Source of the DNA: Pseudomonadota bacterium
Lineage (GTDB): Bacteria; Pseudomonadota; Gammaproteobacteria; Burkholderiales; Burkholderiaceae_D
NCBI GenBank assembly: GCA_023391395.1
Contig: JAEWBA010000141.1
Coordinates: 1-7,417 of the forward strand
Direction of reading: 5' to 3'
DNA length: 7,417 nucleotides
Positions 1 through 5,746 of the stretch are shown in pieces (position 1 is the first letter of the stretch; each line of letters begins with the position of its first letter). The notes below the pieces were generated by a model. The model saw only the letters and a list, made by a program, of their open reading frames with translations, ran no database searches and was not told the origin of the DNA. A program made the translations under genes and the position numbers.

Positions 1-550
1 GCGCGGCAGGGTTGCGCACACGGCCGAAATGCGGATTGTCGCTGGTGATGCCGTATGCCAGTTCATGCAGGTTGGCGGTGCCGATGACGGCGCCGCCCGC
101 CCTGCGGATGCGCGCCACCACTTCGGCATCCTGTTCCTGCGGCTGCGCCGGCAGGCCGCTGCCGCAGCTTAGCGGATAGCCGCGCACTGCCATCAAGTCC
201 TTGATGGCAACCGGCATGCCGGCAAGGAAGCCGGGCGCCGCTTGCGGTGGCGTATCGGCAATGCGGGTAAAAATATGCCAGTCCGGATGGCGGCGCGCAC
301 GTTCCAGCGCAGTGGCAGCGTCCAGCCTGCCGCTTGCCGGCTCGTGGCTTGGCTCGTCGATGCCGCTCGGTGCTTCAAGCCGGGCCGGTGCGGCAGCATA
401 GGCGTGTACCGGCGGCGTTGGCAGGGTGCGGAAAGATTCGATTTCCGGCTGGTTGATTTGCAGCCTAGCCGCCCAGGCGCCAGCGCGGTCGCCATGGTCG
501 TGGCCGAGCCATTCGGCAAAACCGGCCAATGCGTTTACCAGTGGTTCCAT
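1..550 (-). CDS. amidase-signature family hydrolase, N-terminal part (gene runs off the left edge)
   Basis: Amidase-signature enzymes hydrolyse C-N bonds of amides, ureides or related compounds with a Ser-cisSer-Lys triad. The frame is open from an ATG at 550 to the window edge and gives 183 residues. Residues 111-118 read GMPVAIKD, the conserved strand with the catalytic Lys (K117). After it come the family-typical CGSGLPA (129-135), the helix DAEVVARIRRAGG (141-153) and GTANLHELAYGITSDNPHFG (157-176). The glycine/serine-rich segment with the two catalytic serines lies beyond the edge. Residues 41-75 are rich in Pro and Ala and look like a linker. The start is supported by GGAG five bases upstream (556-559). 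The gene lies 60 bp downstream of the solute-binding protein gene on the same strand, so the two may share a pathway. Bacterial relatives include AtzE/AtzF-like hydrolases, aryl-amidases and GatA; a free-standing metabolic amidase is more likely than GatA because no gatB or gatC is nearby, but the substrate is unknown. Confidence 0.88.
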   Translation of the reverse strand, partial: MEPLVNALAGFAEWLGHDHGDRAGAWAARLQINQPEIESFRTLPTPPVHAYAAAPARLEAPSGIDEPSHEPASGRLDAATALERARRHPDWHIFTRIADTPPQAAPGFLAGMPVAIKDLMAVRGYPLSCGSGLPAQPQEQDAEVVARIRRAGGAVIGTANLHELAYGITSDNPHFGRVRNPAA

Positions 551-567
551 CCCGGCTCCGGAGGCGG

Positions 568-594
568 AAAAGGCCCATCCCGATGGGGATGGGC
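568..594 (-). terminator. hairpin between the solute-binding protein and amidase genes
   Basis: A perfect 9-bp stem (586-594 with 573-581) encloses a 4-base loop. Read on the minus strand, it is followed after one base by four T residues (571-568). It sits 17 bases past the binding-protein stop codon and just before the amidase ribosome-binding site. The T-run is short, so it may act as a partial terminator or mRNA 3'-end stabiliser. That would let the abundant binding protein be made in excess over the downstream enzyme, a common arrangement in ABC operons. The attenuator role is inference. Confidence 0.55.
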
Positions 595-610
595 AGTGTG
601 CATGGCTTGC

Positions 611-1822
611 CTACTTGCCCGGCTTGACCAGCTTGTTCACGTCGAGCTTCTCGCCCGGCGCCTGAATCAGGACAGACTCCGCAATCGGCTGATTCACGGC
701 GGTCAACTGGTAGTTCACATAGGGAATGTCCACCCATTGCTGGAACTTGTAGCCCGGTTCTTTCGAGAACTGGAAGGTGCCACGGGCGCCGCTGAAGGTC
801 ATCCCCTGCATGGTCTTGATGATGGATGCCGGCTCGGTGCTATTGCCCTGCTTGATCGCATCCGCGACCAGCAGCACGGAATCGGCGGCCTGGAAGATCA
901 GCCGGTTGGGTTCGTTCTTGGTCCGCTTCTTGTATTCGGCGGCGATTTGCTGGCCCAGGGGCGGCATCTGCATCTTCGGGTGGTACAAACCGAAGGAGAT
1001 CATGTACTTGCCGGCTTCCTTGACGTTCTGCCAGAAGTCCGGATAGTCCGCAATGCCGGCCCCGTCATAGCTCCAGGTCTTCGCGCTCGGCGCCACGCCC
1101 TGTTCATAGAGCTGGTTCATCAGGATGTAGGCGGCTGGCGGCAGCATGATGTTGACCACCATGTCGGGCGGATTGGCGCGCAAGGGAAGGACGGCCGGCG
1201 TGAAATCCTTGCTGGCGCGGTCCAGGGTTTCATATTTGAAGTTGACGCCAGGCGCCTTGGCCTTGATCAGCTCGGCCATCAGCTTGGCTTGCCCGATGCC
1301 GTAGTCGGTGTTTTCGGCAAAGGCCACGACATTCTTGACGCCCATGGCGGCGATGGTTTCGGCCATGGCGGTGGATACGCGGGTGTTGTAGTTGGACGGG
1401 TTGAAGACTTCCGGATAACCCTTCTTCCGTATATCGTCCGACCAGCAATTCGTATTGATGTAAGGAACTTTGGCGCGATGCGCCACCTCCATCTCGGCCA
1501 GACATACCGAGCTTTGATGGCCGCCGGTGACGGCAACCACCTTGTCCTTGGAAATCAGCTTCTCGGTGGCGGCGCGGCCTTTTTCCGGAATCCCTTGATT
1601 GTCTTCGTAGACCAGTGTGATCTGACGGCCCAGCACGCCACCCTGGGCGTTGATCATGTCCTTGGCGATTTCGACGCCATCCTTGACCTGGGTGCCTTGG
1701 ACCACGGACCCGGGAGGGGACTGGGCAATGCTGATGCCAATGGGGATCGGGTCGGCGGCGGATGCAGTGCCGGCGGCAACAATCAGTAAGGGGGATAAAG
1801 CGAGCAAAGCGAACCGTTTCAT
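611..1822 (-). CDS. periplasmic solute-binding protein of a branched-chain amino acid/amide-type (HAAT) ABC transporter
   Basis: This 403-residue protein is a type I periplasmic binding protein of the LivJ/LivK family, which captures a small solute in the periplasm and delivers it to an inner-membrane ABC permease. Residues 1-22 form a signal peptide (MKRF basic start, hydrophobic core, ASA cleavage motif) and the mature protein starts near ADPIPIG. Lobe 1 shows GVEIAKDMINAQGGVLGR (49-66) and VYEDNQGIPEKG (71-82), then TGGHQSSVC (99-107). The lobe 2 fold is marked by VAFAENTDYGIGQA (166-179) and by SYDGAG (251-256). The ATG at 1822 is preferred over the in-frame ATG at 1843 because AGGAG lies six bases upstream of it and the signal peptide then begins at Met. 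No permease or ATPase gene is adjacent in the window. The neighbouring amidase suggests an amide or amino-acid derivative as ligand, but binding specificity in this family cannot be assigned from sequence alone. Confidence 0.9.
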   Translation of the reverse strand: MKRFALLALSPLLIVAAGTASAADPIPIGISIAQSPPGSVVQGTQVKDGVEIAKDMINAQGGVLGRQITLVYEDNQGIPEKGRAATEKLISKDKVVAVTGGHQSSVCLAEMEVAHRAKVPYINTNCWSDDIRKKGYPEVFNPSNYNTRVSTAMAETIAAMGVKNVVAFAENTDYGIGQAKLMAELIKAKAPGVNFKYETLDRASKDFTPAVLPLRANPPDMVVNIMLPPAAYILMNQLYEQGVAPSAKTWSYDGAGIADYPDFWQNVKEAGKYMISFGLYHPKMQMPPLGQQIAAEYKKRTKNEPNRLIFQAADSVLLVADAIKQGNSTEPASIIKTMQGMTFSGARGTFQFSKEPGYKFQQWVDIPYVNYQLTAVNQPIAESVLIQAPGEKLDVNKLVKPGK

Positions 1823-1828
1823 TCCTGT

Positions 1829-1833
1829 CTCCT
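1829..1833 (-). promoter_or_regulatory. ribosome-binding site fixing the binding-protein start
   Basis: On the minus strand AGGAG ends six bases before the ATG at 1822. This optimal spacing, plus the signal peptide starting MKRF, selects this start rather than the ATG seven codons upstream at 1843. Confidence 0.75.
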
Positions 1834-2025
1834 GTTGTGACATCTGGAATCTGGTAAAGCTGGCCGAACCGCGCCAGACCGCTACTGCTGAAGCCGGACA
1901 ATATCGTCTTGTAATGCTGCGTTACCGAAACATCCTCGCAAAAATATCTTCTGCGTTTCATCCTCCCTTGACGAGGCTCGCCTCCTATCGATTGCAGCGA
2001 TTCCACCGTATGAAATTTTTAGCGC

Positions 2026-2056
2026 AGTATAAAAATATGGAATGGATACTTATCAA
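2026..2056 (-). promoter_or_regulatory. weak candidate promoter for the solute-binding protein gene
   Basis: On the minus strand TTGATA (2056-2051) and TATACT (2031-2026) resemble sigma-70 -35 and -10 boxes. The spacer is 19 bp, longer than the usual 17. They fall in the only AT-rich patch upstream of the gene, about 200 bases before its start codon, so transcription would carry a long leader. Confidence 0.25.
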
Positions 2057-2448
2057 TATTCGCGATTCTTATGCATGCTTATTGCCAGGCTATCTTGTGG
2101 CCTACGCGGGCACTGTAGTTTGATTTTTGGCGTCCCTGCCCTGGAATTCTCTTCAAGCGCAGCTGGGGGGGCCGGGATACTTTCGATATATCAACATTTG
2201 GTGGCCACAAATCGCGACCCCGGCGTCAGACCCAGATTTGGGGATGAGCACGCGGGCAGGATTCTCGGAGTGTGCTCAGTAGCCATTCGGCGACTGGATA
2301 AGAGATGCTCCAAAGTCGCACCCAAGGAAGTGCGTGTTTAAGCCACCAGTGGCCAGCTTGCCGAAATTGCCGATACTCGCACTGAGAACCTATAAGGTCT
2401 TCAAAACTATTCGGCCGTGAGGGGCGCCCTGGATTCAGCCCGGCATAT

Positions 2449-3678
2449 TTACTTGCGAGTATTCGGGAGGAGAGCTGTCGCCAATCCAAGCAGCGGCAGG
2501 AAGGAAGTCAGGCCGTAGACCCAGACAATGCCGTACTCGTCGGCCAGTTGTCCCAGACTGGCAGCGCCTATGCCGCCGATGCCGAACATCAGGCCGAACA
2601 TCAAGCCGGACACCAAGCCAACCCGGCCGGGCACGGCTTCCTGAGCGTAGACCACAAGTGCTGCGAATGCCGAGGACATGACCAAGCCGACCGCGCTGGC
2701 GAGCACAGCAGTCCAGAACAAGTTGGCGTAAGGCAGTGCCAAGGCAAATGGGGCGACGCCCAGGAAGGAAATCCAGATGACCGCCTTTCGGCCGATACGG
2801 TCGCCCACGGGGCCGCCTGCAAAGGTGCCTATGGCCACCGAAGCCAGAAAAATGAACAGGAAGATCTGGCTTTCCTGAACCCCAATCCCGAATCGTTGAA
2901 TCAGGTAGAAGGTGAAGTAGTTTGTGAATGAGGCGATGTAGACGAATTTCGCAAACATCAGGATGCAGATGACCGCTACGGCTTGAATGACACCGGAGCG
3001 GCTGAGCCCTTCCTTCTGGTGGCGCGCCAGTCCCTTCAACTGGGCGTGTCCGTGCGTGAGCGTCCATCCAGTGAGACGGAACAGAACAGCAATGGCGACC
3101 ACTGCTGCGACCATGAACCAGGCCACCGCAGATTGTCCATGCGGGATGACGATGGCCGCGGCGAGCAATGGGCCGATCGCCGAGCCGGTATTGCCGCCCA
3201 CTTGGAAGGTGGATTGTGCCGTGCCGAACCGACCGCCGGACGCCATCCGAGCCACCCGCGAGGCTTCAGGATGAAATGTGGCGGAACCGATACCGACTAC
3301 CGCGGAGGCGAGTAGCAGCACGGGGTAGCTGCCGGCGGTCGCAAGGAGCGCTATGCCTAGTAAGGTCACCATCATCCCAGAGGGAAGCAAATAGGGCTTG
3401 GGGTATTTGTCGGTGTAGAGACCGACCCATGGCTGCAGGAGGGAAGCGGTGACTTGGTAGGTCAATGCAATCATGCCAATCTCGCTGAAGCTGAGCGAAA
3501 ACTGCGTCTTCAGCATCGGGAAGATGGCCGGCAGCATTGCCTGAATCAAGTCGTTCAGCAGGTGAGCGAATGCGGCCGCTCCGACGATGCCAACGAAGAA
3601 GGTTCCTTTGGTTTCCTCTGCCGCTGGCGTCACAGAAGAGGTAGCTGCGCTGTCGAGGACGGCTGTCTTGCTTGTCAT
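2449..3678 (-). CDS. fsr: Fsr-type major facilitator efflux transporter (fosmidomycin resistance family)
   Basis: This is a 409-residue inner-membrane drug:proton antiporter of the major facilitator superfamily, with about twelve hydrophobic segments. It closely resembles E. coli Fsr along its length. Landmarks, numbered from the ATG at 3678, are AHLLNDLIQAMLPAIFP (38-54), LLQPWVGLYTDKYPKPY (81-97), VGIGSATFHPEASRVARMASGG (128-149), FQVGGNTGSAIGPLLAA (159-175) and, opening the C-terminal half's loop, GGPVGDRIGRK (288-298). Fsr proteins export fosmidomycin, and some relatives export other compounds; the true substrate here is unknown. An in-frame ATG at 3726 would add 16 residues. The start at 3678 is preferred because it gives the N-terminal length of E. 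coli Fsr and because the longer start lies inside a putative operator repeat. Neither start has a strong ribosome-binding site. The gene is divergent from an AraC-family regulator, which probably controls it. Confidence 0.9.
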   Translation of the reverse strand: MTSKTAVLDSAATSSVTPAAEETKGTFFVGIVGAAAFAHLLNDLIQAMLPAIFPMLKTQFSLSFSEIGMIALTYQVTASLLQPWVGLYTDKYPKPYLLPSGMMVTLLGIALLATAGSYPVLLLASAVVGIGSATFHPEASRVARMASGGRFGTAQSTFQVGGNTGSAIGPLLAAAIVIPHGQSAVAWFMVAAVVAIAVLFRLTGWTLTHGHAQLKGLARHQKEGLSRSGVIQAVAVICILMFAKFVYIASFTNYFTFYLIQRFGIGVQESQIFLFIFLASVAIGTFAGGPVGDRIGRKAVIWISFLGVAPFALALPYANLFWTAVLASAVGLVMSSAFAALVVYAQEAVPGRVGLVSGLMFGLMFGIGGIGAASLGQLADEYGIVWVYGLTSFLPLLGLATALLPNTRK

Positions 3679-3703
3679 AGGTCGTTCACGGGATGCAAAA
3701 AGA

Positions 3704-3735
3704 TATTGGCTAAAGCTGCGCTTCATCCGCCAATA
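3704..3735. promoter_or_regulatory. inverted repeat upstream of the MFS start
   Basis: TATTGGC (3704-3710) and GCCAATA (3729-3735) form a perfect 7-bp inverted repeat with an 18-bp spacer. The right arm is part of the first copy of the 12-bp direct repeat described separately. It lies just upstream of the preferred MFS start codon, where a repressor or activator of that gene would bind. Chance occurrence is possible for arms of this length. Confidence 0.35.
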
Positions 3736-3789
3736 GCCATCAAGTGTAGGGCGCTTCGATTAGGCCGTCTCGCGCTAATCCGCCAAAAG
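3725..3789. promoter_or_regulatory. candidate AraC-family operator: 12-bp direct repeat in the divergent promoter region
   Basis: ATCCGCCAATAG (3725-3736) recurs as ATCCGCCAAAAG (3778-3789), 11 of 12 bases identical and 53 bp apart, close to five helical turns, so both copies face the same side of the DNA. AraC-family proteins bind as two helix-turn-helix units to such same-orientation sites. The repeats span the space between the MFS and AraC genes and end 16 bases before the AraC start codon. A smaller inverted repeat GATTAG (3758-3763) / CTAATC (3775-3780) lies between them. The repeat is seen directly; its use as an operator is inference. Promoter boxes for the two divergent genes are too weak to call. 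Confidence 0.5.
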
Positions 3790-3805
3790 ATGTAGAGTTT
3801 CTGCC

Positions 3806-4579
3806 ATGCCGATTCACGTGCCAAACAAGCACCAACATTTCCATGACCTTCCACGCCTGCTGGTTGCGATGGAAAACCTGTGGCCCGCAGGATCTTCGAC
3901 CGGATGGCATTCGCACCCGAAAGGACAGCTCCTCTATGCAACCAAAGGCGTGATGGTTGTGCATTCAGAGGCGGGGTCTTGGGTGGTTCCCCCGAATCGA
4001 GCACTGTGGATGGTTGCCGGCCTTCGTCACAACGTCACGATGTCCAGTGACGTGGAGATGCGTACTGCCTACATCGACGCCAGTGTGGTACCTAGCCTCC
4101 CCGAGCAAACCTGCGTGATCAATGTTTCGCCGCTCTTGCGGGAGCTCTTGGTGGAAGCAGTTCGAATCCCCCTGAATCGTGAGATGAGCGCGAGAGACGA
4201 GCGACTCGTAGGTTTGCTGATCGATGAGCTGAAAATTTCTAGCGCGATTCCTCTGCATTTGCCGATGCCGAGCGATCCAAGGCTCAAAACGATGTGCCAG
4301 TCGCTCATAGAACACCCTGCCGAACGTTCGAATGCCAGGGAGTGGGCTGAGGCGATAGGGATGGGGGAACGCACACTTCACCGCCTGTTTTCACAGGAGA
4401 CCGGTATGACGTTTTCTCAGTGGCGCGAACAGGCCCGGCTCTTGTCCGCGCTCAGAGAAATTGCCGAGGGCAAGAAGGGAATCGAAGTTGCCTTCAATTG
4501 CGGGTATTCAAGTCAGAGCGCTTTCGCCGCAATGTTCCGGCGTCACTTCGGCGTATCGCCGTCGAGCTTTTACCGATAG
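3806..4579 (+). CDS. AraC-family transcriptional regulator with N-terminal cupin domain
   Basis: A 257-residue DNA-binding regulator. Residues 20-90 form a cupin ligand domain, seen in HSHPKGQLLYATKGVM (35-50) and GSWVVPPNRALWMVAGLRHNV (57-77). The AraC DNA-binding domain follows at about 160-257: first helix-turn-helix 177-197 (REWAEAIGMGERTLHRLFSQE) and second about 225-246 with GIEVAFNCGYSSQSAFAAMF, ending in the family-typical FGVSPSSFYR. Length and layout match the short cupin AraC group that includes E. coli NimR, whose gene sits beside that of an MFS exporter. Here the neighbour is a divergent Fsr-type exporter, so the likely job is to sense a toxic compound and control that pump, and perhaps itself. 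The ligand is unknown. The upstream region offers only a weak ribosome-binding site (AGAG about nine bases away), but the start fits the family length. Confidence 0.92.
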   Translation: MPIHVPNKHQHFHDLPRLLVAMENLWPAGSSTGWHSHPKGQLLYATKGVMVVHSEAGSWVVPPNRALWMVAGLRHNVTMSSDVEMRTAYIDASVVPSLPEQTCVINVSPLLRELLVEAVRIPLNREMSARDERLVGLLIDELKISSAIPLHLPMPSDPRLKTMCQSLIEHPAERSNAREWAEAIGMGERTLHRLFSQETGMTFSQWREQARLLSALREIAEGKKGIEVAFNCGYSSQSAFAAMFRRHFGVSPSSFYR

Positions 4580-4592
4580 CGCAGCGGTTGCC

Positions 4593-4618
4593 GCGCAAGT
4601 GAAGTCTTGGCGCTTTTT
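4593..4618 (+). terminator. intrinsic terminator of the AraC-family gene
   Basis: GCGC AAG (4593-4599) pairs with CTT and GCGC (4606-4608 and 4610-4613), with a single bulged G at 4609 and a 6-base loop. Five T residues (4614-4618) follow at once. It begins 13 bases after the AraC stop codon and its T-run overlaps the last codons of the convergent phosphatase gene. Read on the other strand there is no T-run after the stem, so it should work mainly for plus-strand transcripts. Confidence 0.6.
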
Positions 4619-5234
4619 AGAACGCTTTTCGTATTCCTACAAAGACCCCGCCTGGCAAGGCGCGTACCAAGAAAGGGCCGCCTTGATAAGTAAGATATCC
4701 AGCTGCTACTCCTACTGCGGCACCGGCCAGTACATCGGTTTGCCAGTGGGCCTGCGCTTTGACTCGGGCAACCATTTCGTAGGCAGGGACAGTGGCCAAA
4801 GCCCACACCGCAGGATACTCGTGCCCATATTCCAGGATGAAAGGCGTCACTAATGCCGCTGTGCCAGAGACATGTCCGCTTGGGAAGCTGTGACCGCCCT
4901 CAAACCATCGATTCGGATCATCCGTCTCACGAGGGCGCCGGCGTCCTGTCACTGCCTTTAATACCTCGGTCGTGCCTTCGGCAATGAAAAATGCTTCCGA
5001 TCCTTGCCAAAAAGTGCGGCCCAAGCGATCTTCGCTTCCCAACCAAAGTGCGCCGCCAACGGAGGTAATAAGAAGGGTTTTCGCAACCCGATCGTATTGA
5101 CTCCAGATGCCACTGGTATCCAGCGCTACCCTTCGATCAATCAGGTTGTCAGCGAAGCCTAGATGCGGAAGCATCGCCATCAAGAGCCACAACATACAAC
5201 GGTAAAGTGTCGTGGAAAATGAGCGCTGACCCAC
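4617..5234 (-). CDS. PAP2-family (type 2 phosphatidic acid phosphatase) exported phosphatase
   Basis: PAP2 enzymes remove phosphate from lipid or isoprenoid phosphates and similar substrates, usually on the periplasmic side. All three catalytic motifs are visible, numbered from the GTG start: K93-x6-R100-P101 (KAVTGRRRP), PSGH at 118-121 (SFPSGHVSG), and R157-x5-H163-x3-D167. The third motif has Ala in place of the usual Ser before the Arg. A hydrophobic segment (14-26, then GFA) looks like a signal peptide or anchor. The start is uncertain. GTG at 5234 (205 residues) is chosen because a G-rich stretch lies seven bases upstream and the signal then has basic residues before its core. ATG at 5195 (192 residues) and TTG at 5285 (222 residues) remain possible. 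The gene is convergent with the AraC gene and has no operon partner here. Family is sure; substrate (lipid A, undecaprenyl pyrophosphate, phosphatidate or other) is not. Confidence 0.85.
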   Translation of the reverse strand: MGQRSFSTTLYRCMLWLLMAMLPHLGFADNLIDRRVALDTSGIWSQYDRVAKTLLITSVGGALWLGSEDRLGRTFWQGSEAFFIAEGTTEVLKAVTGRRRPRETDDPNRWFEGGHSFPSGHVSGTAALVTPFILEYGHEYPAVWALATVPAYEMVARVKAQAHWQTDVLAGAAVGVAAGYLTYQGGPFLVRALPGGVFVGIRKAF

Positions 5235-5460
5235 GAATAGCCCCCATTGTTTTAGGTAGTCATCATTGTGGATAGAGAAGAGCAAAAGGCAATCTTGCTA
5301 CCCATTTTCACTCTTTAGGCGATTGAGCTTATAAAGTGAGTTCGGTGAAGTCATTGAGGACGGCCAAAATACCTTAGCTAAGAGCAGAGGAATCAGCCTC
5401 GAGTGATCATGAGAAATAGCCGCTTTTGATTTAAGGCATTTGAGATCCGGCTGTCCGGCG

Positions 5461-5592
5461 GGCTGGCTTGGGCTTTGCCAAACCATTTCAGAGGCAGGCT
5501 TGCCGCCGGCACACGATGCCTGGATAGTGGGCAACGAGCACTGTGTGCTGATCGATGCGACAGGGGTGGCGAAGTACGCCAAGCCGCATTAA
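5461..5592 (+). pseudogene. possible orphan C-terminal gene fragment
   Basis: This frame encodes about 43 residues ending in a TAA at 5590-5592. The last part reads AHDAWIVGNEHCVLIDATG, which looks like real protein (alternating hydrophobic strands, GC-rich third codon positions). The frame is open back only to a TGA at 5410-5412. It offers no ATG and no ribosome-binding site; a TTG at 5440 is the only weak start. It may be the tail of a gene whose front was deleted or frameshifted. I do not recognise the family, and the stretch is short enough to be chance. Confidence 0.25.
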
Positions 5593-5636
5593 CAAGCGCT
5601 ACCTAGTACCACTAAAAAAAATCGCCATTGCAGGAG

Positions 5637-5660
5637 GTCCGCTTCCCGCCAGAAGCGGAC
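5637..5660. repeat. perfect 9-bp-stem palindrome, REP-like
   Basis: GTCCGCTTC (5637-5645) and GAAGCGGAC (5652-5660) pair perfectly around the 6-base loop CCGCCA. It stands alone in the gap before merR. On the minus strand a T8 run occurs, but 15 bases beyond the stem, too far for a standard terminator. GC-rich palindromes of this sort between genes are often members of dispersed repeat families. With one copy in the window this cannot be shown here. Confidence 0.5.
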
Positions 5661-5746
5661 ATTGGAGTCCCCTCGCAGTTCGCATTTGCTTTGCTAACAT
5701 TGCAAGACAGCGAGCCGACAAAGAAATACGACCAAGGGGCTAGACG

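Larger units (their letters stand above)
1823..2448. other. 626-bp stretch without a convincing gene
   Basis: This is the upstream region of the binding-protein gene and the downstream region of the MFS gene. Open frames up to about 100 codons exist on both strands (for example 2042-2341 plus and 2226-2489 minus). They lack good ribosome-binding sites and their translations look random, with no recognisable motif; the minus one also overlaps the end of the MFS gene. The part near 1990-2060 is AT-rich and could hold the binding-protein promoter. A run of seven G lies at 2165-2171 and a short palindrome (GCCAC-CA-GTGGC) at 2342-2353. I see no clear terminator for the MFS gene. The 2100-2440 part may be worn-out mobile or gene debris, but I could not identify it. 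Confidence 0.5.
5235..5746. other. about 500-bp stretch without a complete gene, between the phosphatase and merR genes
   Basis: This is the shared upstream region of two divergent genes. Towards the phosphatase, TATAAG on the minus strand (5333-5328) could be a -10 box. The best -35 match, ATGACT (5354-5349), leaves only a 15-bp spacer. A 94-codon minus-strand frame (5298-5582) lacks recognisable motifs and lies opposite the coding-like tail at 5461-5592, so I treat it as a shadow. A palindrome lies at 5637-5660 and a run of eight A at 5614-5621. Before merR the ribosome-binding site AAGGGG (5734-5739) is seven bases from the ATG; no convincing merR promoter was found. Confidence 0.5.

Noticed and set aside
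242..1789. A 515-codon plus-strand open frame opposite the solute-binding protein gene
   Set aside because: It is the antisense shadow of a GC-rich gene. Its translation is rich in Gly, His and Arg without motifs, whereas the minus strand gives a full signal peptide and binding-protein fold.
1900..1940. Small hairpin GTAATGC-TGC-GTTAC (1911-1925 region) as a riboswitch in the binding-protein leader
   Set aside because: The stem is only about six pairs with a G-T pair, and no conserved riboswitch core could be matched.
1230..2006. A 258-codon minus-strand frame overlapping the binding-protein gene start
   Set aside because: It is the out-of-frame reading of the binding-protein gene extended into its leader. 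The Arg-rich translation is typical of a frame shadow.
5298..5582. A 94-codon minus-strand open frame in the gap before merR
   Set aside because: No recognisable motif and no good ribosome-binding site, and the opposite strand looks more coding-like at 5461-5592.
5621..5660. Palindrome plus T8 run on the minus strand as an intrinsic terminator
   Set aside because: The T-run is 15 bases away from the stem, and no minus-strand gene ends just upstream of it.
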